Below, in pieces: positions 42,135-51,263 of a stretch of DNA of 64,000 bases. The translations under genes and the position numbers were made by a program. The stretch is from Paenibacillus contaminans (GTDB lineage: Bacteria; Bacillota; Bacilli; Paenibacillales; NBRC-103111). The stretch is from NCBI RefSeq assembly GCF_003285015.1, contig NZ_QMFB01000013.1:3045-67044 (forward strand). The letters run 5' to 3'. Position 1 is the first letter of the stretch, and each line of letters begins with the position of its first letter. The notes beneath the pieces are model-generated. The model saw nothing but the letters and a program-made list of their open reading frames with translations. It was not told where the DNA came from and made no database searches.

Positions 42135-43495
42135 TTCGCTCTTTATACACACGCGTAGTCCTGACATTTTTAGTCGCTGTGATCGGGGGCACCGCCGTTG
42201 CTTTTGGTGTGGCCATTTGGGTATTTAAAGATAAATTATACGAAAACTCGCAAATCGCCTTACTTCATTTCGGCCAGGACATCGTCCGAATTTACGAGAC
42301 ATTTCCGTTACGTGAAGCGGACTCGTTCGTAAGCGGAATGAAGCAGCTCAGTTCTTATTATATTCGAATATACGATGAAAAAGGTCAAATCCAGTCATTC
42401 GGTTCGCTTGGCGGACACACGACTTCCACGGTGACTAGGGAACAAATAAAAAGAGTTCTGGATGGAGGAGTCGTTGAAGTCGCTGCGACTGTAAAGGAAC
42501 CTACGCTCTTAGGACTGCCGTTGCAAACGGAAATAGGAACGAAAGCAATGTTTGCCGTGCCGCTTACCCCTTCCTCCTCACTCTTCATTACATGGGTACT
42601 GCACTTTTTGGCGTATTCGCTCATAGCAGGAAGCTTATTGATCCTGATTGCCGCCGTATTCCTGGTAAGTCCGCTCAAAAAGCTGACCGATGCGACAAAA
42701 CGGATTGCAGCCGGGGACTTCAACGTCAAACTTAATATTAAGCAAAAAAGCGAGCTGGGAACGTTAGCCCGCAGCTTTGAGGAAATGATGCGCGAGCTGC
42801 AGCAGCTTGAACAAATGCGGCGTGATTTTGTCGCCAACGTGTCGCATGAAGTGCAATCGCCGCTCACCTCGATATCCGGATATGCTATAGCGCTTAAGCA
42901 AGCAAATCTCGCGGATACCGAACGAAGCCGATATCTCGATATTATCATCGCTGAGGCGCGGCGCATGTCCAAGATGAGCGATAGCCTCCTGAAGCTGAGC
43001 TTGCTTGAATCGCAGTCGCGGCAGCTGCGCCCGGTCCCGCTCCGTTTAGATGAACAGATTAGACGGGTCATCGTCGCGATCCAGCCGCAATGGTCGGCCC
43101 GGAATATCCGTTTCGAGCTTGATATGCCGGCGGTTACCCTCACGGCTGACCACGACCTGTTAAATCAGGTATGGACGAATTTACTTGGCAACAGCATCAA
43201 ATTTTCTAACGATGGCGGAGTCATAAACGTAAGCCTCAAGCAGGATGCCAAAAACGTGACGGTCCGTGTGTCCGACACAGGTATCGGCATTTCGCAGGAA
43301 GACCAGAAGAAAATATTCGAGCGTTTTTTTAAAGCGGACCGTTCCCACAGCCGCAAGTATGACGGCAGCGGTATGGGGCTCGCCATCGTTAAACAGATCG
43401 TGTCGCTGCATCAAGGCGACATCCGAGTGGAAAGCGAGCCCGGCCGAGGAACGGCCGTTATTGTCATCTTGCCAAACACAACTTCAACGGATTAG
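42131..43495 (+). CDS. Sensor histidine kinase (HAMP, HisKA)
   Basis: 454 aa. Two transmembrane segments (about 8-30 and 155-180) flank an extracytoplasmic sensor domain. A HAMP region (SPLKKLTDATKRIAAGDFNV) and the HisKA H-box (FVANVSHEVQSPLTSIS) follow. The ATPase domain shows NLLGNSIKF, VSDTGIGI and GSGMGLAIVKQI. It overlaps the response regulator start region and is its likely partner. The signal is unknown; the setting next to a membrane-anchored hydrolase suggests an envelope stimulus. Confidence 0.92.
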   Translation: MIRSLYTRVVLTFLVAVIGGTAVAFGVAIWVFKDKLYENSQIALLHFGQDIVRIYETFPLREADSFVSGMKQLSSYYIRIYDEKGQIQSFGSLGGHTTSTVTREQIKRVLDGGVVEVAATVKEPTLLGLPLQTEIGTKAMFAVPLTPSSSLFITWVLHFLAYSLIAGSLLILIAAVFLVSPLKKLTDATKRIAAGDFNVKLNIKQKSELGTLARSFEEMMRELQQLEQMRRDFVANVSHEVQSPLTSISGYAIALKQANLADTERSRYLDIIIAEARRMSKMSDSLLKLSLLESQSRQLRPVPLRLDEQIRRVIVAIQPQWSARNIRFELDMPAVTLTADHDLLNQVWTNLLGNSIKFSNDGGVINVSLKQDAKNVTVRVSDTGIGISQEDQKKIFERFFKADRSHSRKYDGSGMGLAIVKQIVSLHQGDIRVESEPGRGTAVIVILPNTTSTD

Positions 43496-43601
43496 TTGGA
43501 TCCATAGGGTATCATTCGGATTGTTTAGACCGCTTACTCCACGCTGTGGCATGATGTGCGAATTTCCTTGCATATGACGCCGCAGCATTTTTTTTGGCTT
43601 G

Positions 43602-43620
43602 TTCATATTCCGTTCATATT
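43602..43620 (+). promoter_or_regulatory. OmpR-type direct repeat before the hydrolase gene
   Basis: Two TTCATATT copies at 43602-43609 and 43613-43620, one helical turn (11 bp) apart, in the only large gap between the kinase and the hydrolase. This is the usual form of an OmpR/PhoB-type regulator site. Confidence 0.5.
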
Positions 43621-43715
43621 GTCGTCATTGGGCGTACATCTTCGTCATATAAGCTTTCCTTAACGGTTCGTTTAAGGCAGCCGGAATAAACCGATGGGGA
43701 CAGGAGAAGATTAGA

Positions 43716-44702
43716 ATGGAACAAATAGAGGCAAAGAACAAAAAGCCGAGCACGAGACTGAAAAAAACGATGACCATTATCCTTAAATCAATAGCCGTAT
43801 TACTCATCGCAATAGTCCTTTTTATGGCCGTTGTTTTTATCGTCGATAAGATCAGCAGCAAATCGGAGGAAGGAAAAATACACTCCTACGGCCAGTTAGT
43901 ACCTGTTGACGGGAAAAAGATGAATGTTTTGACTCAAGGAAAAGGCGAAGAAACCGTCGTGCTCCTTCCCGGTTATGGAACGGCAGCGCCGGCGCTTGAT
44001 TTTAAGCCGCTGGTGGAAGAGCTGTCTCCCTATTATAAAGTCGTTGCGATTGAGCCTTTTGGGTATGGATTAAGCGATGAAACCGAAAAAGAACGAACCA
44101 CGGAGAATATAGTAAGTGAAATTCATGAAGCTTTGCAGAGTCTGAAAATTGAAAGATATATTCTTATGGGTCACTCCATTACAGGTATATACGGAATCGA
44201 TTATGTCAACAAATATCCAAACGAAGTGAGCGCGTTTGTCGGGATCGATAGCAGTGTATCGACGCAAGGCGGTATGGATGTTGAATTTCCAATAACTATG
44301 TTTAAATTTCTCAAAAAATCAGGTTTAGTCCGATTGGCCTTGAAACTAGGCAGCGATCCTTATGCCGGACTGCCTCATGATGATGAAACAAAAGAACAAA
44401 TGAGAATGATTACTCTCAAAAACGTGTATAATTCCAGCGTAATGAATGAAATGGAAAATATTTACCCTAATTTTGTAGCGGCACAAAAGTTAACATTCCC
44501 TAAAAATCTCCCGCTCCTTTTATTCGTACAGTCAAATAATGCGGACAGGCCAGATTGGCTATCTCTGCATGAAGAGCAAGCTAAAGAGTCTATGTATGGA
44601 AAGGTAGTGCCATTGGAAGGAGATCATTATTTACACCATACCCGATCGAAAGAAATCGCCGAAAACTTCAGGGAATATATGAAAGAAATGAAAAAAGAAT
44701 AA
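43716..44702 (+). CDS. Membrane-anchored alpha/beta hydrolase
   Basis: 328 aa. A basic N-terminus is followed by a transmembrane segment at about residues 25-48 (ILKSIAVLLIAIVLFMAVVF), leaving the hydrolase outside the membrane. The alpha/beta core shows the nucleophile elbow GHSITG (catalytic Ser), an oxyanion-type VLLPGYGTAAP, and a late catalytic His in LEGDHYLHH. The start ATG at 43716 has GGACAGGAG upstream. It lies next to a two-component pair and has a regulator-type repeat before it. The substrate is unknown. Confidence 0.85.
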   Translation: MEQIEAKNKKPSTRLKKTMTIILKSIAVLLIAIVLFMAVVFIVDKISSKSEEGKIHSYGQLVPVDGKKMNVLTQGKGEETVVLLPGYGTAAPALDFKPLVEELSPYYKVVAIEPFGYGLSDETEKERTTENIVSEIHEALQSLKIERYILMGHSITGIYGIDYVNKYPNEVSAFVGIDSSVSTQGGMDVEFPITMFKFLKKSGLVRLALKLGSDPYAGLPHDDETKEQMRMITLKNVYNSSVMNEMENIYPNFVAAQKLTFPKNLPLLLFVQSNNADRPDWLSLHEEQAKESMYGKVVPLEGDHYLHHTRSKEIAENFREYMKEMKKE

Positions 44703-44776
44703 ACAGCTTCGCCGTCCTAAACGCTTTCGAAGAAAGCGACTTCGTAAGCATAAGCTGAGACGCTCGCGTTTACCGT
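44697..44776. repeat. Dispersed palindromic element, copy 4, overlapping a stop codon
   Basis: GAATAAACAGCTTCGCCGTC at the hydrolase stop, an inner TTCGAAGAAAGCGACTTCG part, then GACGCTCGCGTTTACCG. It is longer than the other copies. Confidence 0.5.
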
Positions 44777-45360
44777 TCTCTGTGACTGCTTAAACATGAA
44801 TGGCAGCCATACGATCGCAAACTAAAAAAATGGGCTGTTATAGAGCAACGCTAAAACGAAATGGACCATTTATAAAAATACACCTCCAAAACCGCTGCTG
44901 TATGCTGTAGCGGGATGGAGGCGTATTTTTTAGCTTATTTAGCGTTTCAGCCTTCCGAAGGCTTATTCTAAGAGAGCACCGCAAAAACACAAGTACAATC
45001 CCGGTTGACCGCCCTGTTTTCCGGTAAACGCCCGTCAAAAAAGGACCTTGTACCCGGCGAATGTTGCTGTAGTCCGAAATAACACACTTGCGTGAATGGT
45101 TTAACGTAGGGCAAGCTCCGCAATCCGTTTTGGCCCGCTTACAGCACGGTTTTATCGACCGTTTATGATAAAATAGCGCCATAAGCAGACAAATTCGAAC
45201 TACAGCAGCAAACGTCCGGAAAAGTTTGTAAATAGTTGGGCAAAATCGACTTGCAGCGAAAAACAGCGACCAAATGGCATGGCAACTAGTCTGGAATGTC
45301 GAAAATCTATAATCAATAGCTAAGTTCGGGCATCATTTGCGAGCTGGCTTTTTCGCTTGT
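44703..45360. other. 658-bp non-coding stretch
   Basis: No supported gene; the 114-aa frame at 44838-45182 lacks a ribosome site and protein-like composition. Apart from the palindromic element it holds a hairpin at about 44876-44932 (AATACACCTCCA / TGGAGGCGTATTTTTT), probably a terminator for the hydrolase transcript. Confidence 0.5.
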
Positions 45361-46083
45361 CTAATATGAAGCGCTTGTCGCTTTCAGTAAGCAATACCAT
45401 TCGTTCAGATCGCCGCACGAATCGCCGGAATCCACCGTCAGTTCATCCGGAGGCTCCGAAACAGACAGATACTGCAAATCCGTCTCATCCAGCGAGGCAG
45501 CGCAATCAGCGTATAAAAAGTTTTCGGCAACCCAATCCAGCGGAAACTCCTCTTCACCGAAGCTTTCCTCGTCACCCGGGTCGTCATAAGGTTTGACGTC
45601 ACGAAGAAAATCCGGTTCCGCAAATTCATAAGAATGCTCCGCATTCGTCTCCCGGTCGTCTTCTCCATAATCTTCGAATTCGTATTCGTATTCGATATAG
45701 CAGGATTCGTTCGCCGACGGCGAGGCATCGTCCTTCCAGCTATCATACTCCTCCCAAGTGATCCCATAAGAAAACCCGCCCGGTGTGTAACCGATGATAA
45801 TCGCATGATGAAAATCAGAGTCGTACGCGCTCATATTCAATTCCGCTTCTTTTTTGGCTTTCCGCTTTTCCTTCAACTTTTGGCGATGCCGGATACGCTC
45901 CTCTTCTCCCGCTATAACCCGCGCGACTTCCTCCGGATTCAGCTTCATGCCGAGAAGGCTCAGCTCGGCTATCGCACAGCGGACATCAACCGCAAAATAG
46001 TTGCAATAACCTCTAATCCATCTCTTGCCCGTATACTGCTCAATCCACCGAGGCGCCGCCTGAAGCCGGCCGTTTCGATTCAT
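45361..46083 (-). CDS. Conserved hypothetical protein (240 aa)
   Basis: Not recognised by function. The N-terminal part (WIEQYTGKRWIRGYCNYFAV, then RCAIAELSLLG) and a middle segment (HHAIIIGYTPGGFSYGITWEEY) look like a family of Bacillales hypothetical proteins. A Lys/Arg/Glu helix lies between them, and the C-terminal 100 residues are strongly acidic and Glu/Asp/Tyr rich, suggesting disorder. Start ATG at 46083. No operon partner. Confidence 0.7.
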   Translation of the reverse strand: MNRNGRLQAAPRWIEQYTGKRWIRGYCNYFAVDVRCAIAELSLLGMKLNPEEVARVIAGEEERIRHRQKLKEKRKAKKEAELNMSAYDSDFHHAIIIGYTPGGFSYGITWEEYDSWKDDASPSANESCYIEYEYEFEDYGEDDRETNAEHSYEFAEPDFLRDVKPYDDPGDEESFGEEEFPLDWVAENFLYADCAASLDETDLQYLSVSEPPDELTVDSGDSCGDLNEWYCLLKATSASY

Positions 46084-46279
46084 CCTCGTACGTCTCGGAG
46101 GGAGCGGCTTCTTCTTTTTTTTCTTGGATATCTTTAATCACCCACGATTCAAAGATCCTTTACAACCATCAGCCTTCATTCTAGCACAAAGCTGAAAGCA
46201 AGCCCATATTCCGTCAGCAGAGCCAAGCATCGTTAGCGTGAAAGCTATACCTAAGCAACTCTTTCTAGCGTAATTAAAC

Positions 46280-46316
46280 AGCGGCAGCCTAGGACATAAT
46301 GTCCCAAACTGCCGCT
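46280..46316 (-). terminator. Terminator of the sugar ABC transporter operon
   Basis: GCGGCAG / CTGCCGC arms with an inner GGGAC / GTCC stem, followed on the minus strand by TGTTTAATT; 28 bp past the last permease gene. Confidence 0.6.
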
Positions 46317-46343
46317 AGTGTTCCCATCATGCCGATCCGCCAA

Positions 46344-47180
46344 TTATTCCTTAACCGCACCCGCAGCAAGTCCGGATTCCACGCGTTCCTGAAAGAGCAA
46401 ATAAACGATGACCGTCGGAATAATCGTAATCATAATCCCGGCGAATGTCGGACCCATCTGGGATGCGCCGCGTTCGCCGATAAACGCCATCAGCGCCATC
46501 GAAATGTTGAACATCTCTTTATCCGTAACGAGAATGACGTTCCAGATCAAATCGTTGTAAATGCTGAAAAAAGCGAGAATGCCTGCCGTCGAAATCGCGG
46601 GCATCGCGAGCGGCGTCAATATTTGAAATAGCAAACGCGCCGGGCCGCAGCCGTCCATGACCGCGGACTCGTCGATTTCCTTGTTGATTCCCTTCATAAA
46701 ACCTGTGATCAAGAAAATCGCCAGCGGCAGCTCGAATGTTCCGTATAAGACGATCATCACCAAATAGTTGTTGAACCCGTTAAACGAACCGATCAAACGT
46801 GAAATCGGGATCATTAGAGAGAAAATCGGAATCATCAACCCGATGATAAAATAAATGTAAACGAAGCTGCTGCCCTTAAACGGGTGCCTTGCCAGCACAT
46901 AAGAAGCCATCGTGGCAAGCAGAAGCGTCAACAGCGTCCCTGCGATCGCATAGATGAACGAATTCAAGATCGACATGCCGATTTTGGCGTCCACAAAAGC
47001 CAGCGAGAAGTTGGACCACCGCCATTCCACCGGCAGCGAAAAGATCGAATTCATATAAATCTCATTGTTGTCCTTGAACGCCGACAGCAGCGTAAAAATC
47101 AATGGATAGATGAAAACGACGGCGCAAATCGCCGCAAATATATAAACGGGCGTTTTTTTCATGCTCATGTTTGCGTTCAT
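46344..47180 (-). CDS. Carbohydrate ABC transporter permease (MalG/LacG type)
   Basis: 278-aa inner-membrane permease with six hydrophobic segments. The EAA loop for the ATPase appears as ESAVMDGCGPARLLFQILTPLAMPA. It is the last gene of the leftward operon after the solute-binding protein and the other permease. No ATP-binding subunit gene is present, as is common in Firmicutes where one MsmK-like ATPase serves several importers. Start ATG at 47180. Confidence 0.92.
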   Translation of the reverse strand: MNANMSMKKTPVYIFAAICAVVFIYPLIFTLLSAFKDNNEIYMNSIFSLPVEWRWSNFSLAFVDAKIGMSILNSFIYAIAGTLLTLLLATMASYVLARHPFKGSSFVYIYFIIGLMIPIFSLMIPISRLIGSFNGFNNYLVMIVLYGTFELPLAIFLITGFMKGINKEIDESAVMDGCGPARLLFQILTPLAMPAISTAGILAFFSIYNDLIWNVILVTDKEMFNISMALMAFIGERGASQMGPTFAGIMITIIPTVIVYLLFQERVESGLAAGAVKE

Positions 47181-47208
47181 AGTGTAGTTTCACCTGCCGA
47201 TCGTTTGA

Positions 47209-48090
47209 TTATCGTGAAGCTTTAGCGCTCATCAGCTTGTTCAGCACGACCGTAGCCACCAGCGCCGCAACAATAATAAAGGTTCCGATACTGTTCCCCA
47301 CGCCAAAATTATTGTATTTGAACGATTCGTTATACAGCATCGTTGTCGGCACATCGGTTGCGCCGTTCGGACCGCCGCCCGTCATCACAAAAATTTGTCC
47401 GAATACGCGAATCGATTGCGTAACCGCAAGCACCGAGAAAATTTTGATCGTTTCTTTCATGAGCGGCACGGTGATATACCAAATTTTCTTCCAGCCCGTT
47501 GCTCCGTCAAGCTCCGCAGCCTCGTACAGCTCCTCCGGAATCGCCACAAGCCCGCTGCCGAAAATGATCATGTTCATTCCGCAATAAATCCATGCATTGA
47601 CGATAACGACAACATATATCGCGATTGCCGGATCGCCGAGCCAGTCTCGCGTCAGCGATTCCAGTCCGACCGCGGTCAAAATTCCGTTGACCAGTCCCCC
47701 CTGCCCCCGAAGCAAAAACTGCCACATCAATCCGACAGCCGTAAGCGGCAGAATGGACGGCATAAAAAAGGCGACCTTGAAAAAACGGGTGCCGCGCATT
47801 TTGCTTGTCGTAATGAGAGCAAGTGTAAACGCGATCGGCAAGATGAGAACGAACGACGATAATATAAAAACGCCGACGTTTTTCAAAGAACGGTAAAAAT
47901 TCGGGTTATCGAACATTTTGACATAGTTGTCCCAGCCTACGAATTCCAGCGGCACGCTTTTGATGCCGTTCCATGAGAAAAACGATAAATAGGCCGTTTG
48001 AAACATTGGAATGACGTAAGCCACCGTATACAACAGAAACGTAGGCACCAAAAAAGCCGCAATAATCCAAACCGATTTATTTTTAGCCAT
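47209..48090 (-). CDS. Carbohydrate ABC transporter permease (MalF/UgpA type)
   Basis: 293 aa from the ATG at 48090 (GAAGGAGG upstream) with six transmembrane segments. The EAA motif is EAAELDGATGWKKIWYITVPL. It lies 28 bp before the partner permease and 87 bp after the binding protein, forming one importer with them. Confidence 0.92.
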   Translation of the reverse strand: MAKNKSVWIIAAFLVPTFLLYTVAYVIPMFQTAYLSFFSWNGIKSVPLEFVGWDNYVKMFDNPNFYRSLKNVGVFILSSFVLILPIAFTLALITTSKMRGTRFFKVAFFMPSILPLTAVGLMWQFLLRGQGGLVNGILTAVGLESLTRDWLGDPAIAIYVVVIVNAWIYCGMNMIIFGSGLVAIPEELYEAAELDGATGWKKIWYITVPLMKETIKIFSVLAVTQSIRVFGQIFVMTGGGPNGATDVPTTMLYNESFKYNNFGVGNSIGTFIIVAALVATVVLNKLMSAKASR

Positions 48091-48177
48091 TTCAGCTTCT
48101 CCTCCTTCGCGGAAAATGTCGCCTATACAAATCATCGTACCGCCCGGCCGGACGGTACGATGAAGCAGGCTGCGATA

Positions 48178-49506
48178 TTATTTGTTGGAATCCACGAAGC
48201 TTTGGATGGCGTCTGCGGTTTTTTGCGGTTTGTTGCCGGCGAACATGCCTTGAATTTCGTTCCGCGTTTTGTCCGTCAGCTGTGCGAGCGGATCGTAGGA
48301 TTCGATTTCGGCTTTGAACTCTTTCGCCGAATTTTGCGCTTTGATATATTCCGTCGTCACCGGATCGACCTTGGATGTACCCATGTCCATCTTCACCGGA
48401 TAAACGCCGCCTTTTGTCGCTTCGAAGTAATATTGGAACGCTTCGACCGAAGTCAAATATTTGACAAGCTTGACGGCTGCGTCCCGTTTGCCGGCTTCAG
48501 CCGATTTCGCGATGGAGTAACCGCCCGCTCCGCCGAACCAAGTGTCCTTAAATTCCGGCTTGTCTTGGAAATACGGGAACGGAATAACGCCGATTTTGTC
48601 CGCGATCGGGGAAGCCGCCATGGACGAGACCGCCCATACGCCTTCGAACAGCATCGCGCTTTTGCCGCTGAAAAACATCGCCGTCGTCGCATTGTTATCC
48701 AGCGTTACGATATTTTGACCGAAAACGCCTTTGTCCTGCCAGTCCTTCATAATTTGCAGCAAGCCGACCATGTCGGGATCGTTCCATTTCGCTTTGCGGC
48801 TAACCAGGTCCTGCGTTTTTTGGAAGCCGAATTTTTTCATCGACAGGTAGTTCATCAAGTGGCCGCCGCGGAAGTTTTCCTTCTCGCCCATCGCCATCGG
48901 CACGGCGCCAAGCGGCTTGAATTTGTCGACCAGTGCCGGAACCTCTTCAATCGTAGTCGGAGGTTTCGCGCCCGCTTTTTCGAACAGCTCTTTGTTGTAA
49001 TAAATCGCTACGCTGTAAAATTCGTTCGGTACGCCGTAAATGCCCTGCAGGTCGCTGTATTTCCAAGTATCGAACAGCGGAAGGAACGCATCCGACCATG
49101 CTTTGTCTTCTTTCAGGTAAGGCTCGATATCCAGCGCGACATTTTTGGCGTAATCCTTGAACGCCTCGCCGCCGTAGTTCATCCAAATTTCCGGCATATT
49201 GCCCGTTGCGACGCCGGTTTTGAATTTATTATTGAAGGCGTTTTCATCATTCAGCGATTCGTCGACGACTTTAACGTCCGGATTTTTCTCCATGAATTTC
49301 TTGAGCAAATCCTGAAACGCTTTCGATTTGGGATCGCTGCCCGCGAATCGGGTTAAAATGTGAATTTCCGTTTGTTTGCCAGCCTTTGCGGAATCGTTGC
49401 CGCCTGTGGTTTCCCCTTTGCTTACGTCTTTACCGCCGCAAGCAGCCAGCACTGTAGTGGATACAAGTGTCATCGCAAGCAATGTCATGATCGATTTTTT
49501 CTTCAC
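48178..49506 (-). CDS. Sugar ABC transporter solute-binding lipoprotein
   Basis: 442-aa extracytoplasmic binding protein (family 1). The signal peptide ends in the lipobox VLAAC with C23 as the lipid anchor, followed by a Gly/Lys/Ser-rich linker. The mature part has the pattern of oligosaccharide-binding proteins (HILTRFAGSDPKSKAFQDLL, later KSAMLFEGVWAV). The start ATG at 49506 follows GGGAGG. Its promoter carries the AraC-type paired sites shared with the glycoside hydrolase gene, so it belongs to the regulon of the kinase and regulator directly upstream. Confidence 0.93.
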   Translation of the reverse strand: MKKKSIMTLLAMTLVSTTVLAACGGKDVSKGETTGGNDSAKAGKQTEIHILTRFAGSDPKSKAFQDLLKKFMEKNPDVKVVDESLNDENAFNNKFKTGVATGNMPEIWMNYGGEAFKDYAKNVALDIEPYLKEDKAWSDAFLPLFDTWKYSDLQGIYGVPNEFYSVAIYYNKELFEKAGAKPPTTIEEVPALVDKFKPLGAVPMAMGEKENFRGGHLMNYLSMKKFGFQKTQDLVSRKAKWNDPDMVGLLQIMKDWQDKGVFGQNIVTLDNNATTAMFFSGKSAMLFEGVWAVSSMAASPIADKIGVIPFPYFQDKPEFKDTWFGGAGGYSIAKSAEAGKRDAAVKLVKYLTSVEAFQYYFEATKGGVYPVKMDMGTSKVDPVTTEYIKAQNSAKEFKAEIESYDPLAQLTDKTRNEIQGMFAGNKPQKTADAIQSFVDSNK

Positions 49507-49558
49507 TGTCCTGACCTCCCGTTGTCGCGTTCATTTTATGTCGGCCTGACATATTGTC

Positions 49559-49621
49559 ATTATAATTTCAGCGTTGTTCCGATTGAATGAACTATTTTTA
49601 CGGCAGCGGTAATATTTTTAC
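49559..49621 (-). promoter_or_regulatory. AraC-type promoter before the solute-binding protein gene
   Basis: Minus-strand -10 box TATAAT (49559-49564) with two direct TATTTTTAC copies on the plus strand at 49593-49601 and 49613-49621, 20 bp apart. The proximal copy is 34 bp from the -10 box, next to the -35 region, as for a class II activator. Spacing is identical to that before the gene at 53162-55147. Confidence 0.75.
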
Positions 49622-49628
49622 AGAACGT

Positions 49629-51263
49629 TTACGAATCCGCGAAAAATTTCGAAGGCGCAATCCGGTAATATTTTTTGAAGCATTTGCTGAAATAATTGGC
49701 ATCTTTAAAGCCTATACTTTCCGCAACGAAAAGCATGTTTCTGCAGCCGCTGTCGATCATTTCCTTCGCTTTGGCCATCCGGCACGCCGTGATGTACTCC
49801 ACGACGCTATAACCCGTTTCGTTCTTGAAAATGCGGCTCAAATAGCTCGGATTTACGAACACGCTGCCGGCGATTTCATTCAAATCCAGCTCGCTGTCGG
49901 CAAAATGCCCGTCGATATATTGCTTTGCCTTCTCAACGAGCTTCGCGGGCGAAGATTGCTTCTGGCTGCTCGTCCGCTCGACTGCATTGCGGTATACGTC
50001 CAGCAGCCACTGCTCGATAAGCTCAAGCCGTTCGAGCCGTTCGGTCAGCGCTTCAGGAGAAAAAGACTCTTCCACAGCAGGCGAAAGCTCGATCTTCGCT
50101 TCGGCTGCGAACAGATTTAAGGTGGCAATAAACTCGTACAAGGCCTTAAACAAAAAATCGATTTGCCGATCTTGCCCGCGCAACAGCCCGAACAAATTAC
50201 GAATATAGTCTTCGATCGCCGGCATGCTCCCGAGACGAAGCAAAATAAGCGCTTCCTGACGGATCGCGGAAAGTTGAACCAGCGTCGTCGGCTTGGGCAA
50301 TTCGTTGTAACGTATCGTGCGGCCGCCCCCTAACATAGTCCGGTGCTTCAATGCCGTTACGGCTTCCCGGTACGATTGCTGCGTTTCCGACAGATGACCG
50401 CGTGTGTTGCCGATACCGGCCGTTATGGAAAACCTCAAATGAGCATGAACCGCGCGAACGGCCGCCAGACAAGCATCCTCCAGCCTGCGCTGCTCCGCTT
50501 TGGCATAAATGCCGCGCGGATCTTCTTGCAGGACAGGATTTTGATTGACGATCGCAATGATCCGGTTGTTATCGTCATAGCTTAGCTCCACATGTTTAAT
50601 CGCGGATTGCGCTAATATTTCTTGGACAATGTTAAGAACCGCAAACCGTTTCCAATTCGGCAACGGGCTTCCGTCATCCGCTCCATGCTTATCGATGCCC
50701 GCAACAACAACCGAAATCGGCGCATCCGGAATGAGCCGCGGGCAAAACACGCGAAGCTTCGCTTCATCCTTTGCCGCTTCGGCCCCCGTGCCGTCCAGCA
50801 AGCTTTGGATAAACTTTTGGCGCAAAATATCGTCGCTGGCGCGGAGCGTCATGACGACTCTGTCGTTCTGGCGCTTCTGCTCCGTTTCGCCTTCGATTCG
50901 CTGCCGGATTTTATGGAGCACGTCGGTCAATTCCTCGACATTAAGCGGCTTCAGCAAATAATCGGCTACGCCGGCCCGCATCGCGGATTTGGCATATTCG
51001 AAGCTGCCGTAGCCTGTCAGGATAATAATTTTCAGCTGCGGATAATCCTGCTGCGCCAGCTTTGCGAACGTCAATCCGTCTATGATCGGCATATTGATAT
51101 CGACAATCGCCAATTGAATCGGCGTATGCTGCAGCTGCAGCAGCGCATCTTCCCCGTCGGAAGCTTCGCCGGCAATCTCGAAGCCCAGGTCGTGCCAGTC
51201 GACGACCATCTTGAGCCGCTCCCGCACCAAATATTCGTCGTCTACGATCATCACTTGAATCAT
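49629..51263 (-). CDS. AraC-type response regulator (YesN-like)
   Basis: 544 aa. The receiver domain starts QVMIVDDEYLVRERLK with phospho-acceptor Asp in IVDINMP. A long middle part is followed by an AraC helix-turn-helix pair at the C-terminus (LNEIAGSVFVNPSYLSRIFK, then KECFKKYYRIAPSKF). It overlaps the kinase stop (ATGA), so the two are made together. Its likely targets are the two promoters with paired TATTTTTAC sites. The start ATG at 51263 follows GGAGGG. Confidence 0.92.
   Translation of the reverse strand: MIQVMIVDDEYLVRERLKMVVDWHDLGFEIAGEASDGEDALLQLQHTPIQLAIVDINMPIIDGLTFAKLAQQDYPQLKIIILTGYGSFEYAKSAMRAGVADYLLKPLNVEELTDVLHKIRQRIEGETEQKRQNDRVVMTLRASDDILRQKFIQSLLDGTGAEAAKDEAKLRVFCPRLIPDAPISVVVAGIDKHGADDGSPLPNWKRFAVLNIVQEILAQSAIKHVELSYDDNNRIIAIVNQNPVLQEDPRGIYAKAEQRRLEDACLAAVRAVHAHLRFSITAGIGNTRGHLSETQQSYREAVTALKHRTMLGGGRTIRYNELPKPTTLVQLSAIRQEALILLRLGSMPAIEDYIRNLFGLLRGQDRQIDFLFKALYEFIATLNLFAAEAKIELSPAVEESFSPEALTERLERLELIEQWLLDVYRNAVERTSSQKQSSPAKLVEKAKQYIDGHFADSELDLNEIAGSVFVNPSYLSRIFKNETGYSVVEYITACRMAKAKEMIDSGCRNMLFVAESIGFKDANYFSKCFKKYYRIAPSKFFADS

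Noticed and set aside
44838..45182. 114-aa leftward frame
   Set aside because: No ribosome site, Cys/Arg-rich atypical composition, overlaps a terminator-like hairpin.
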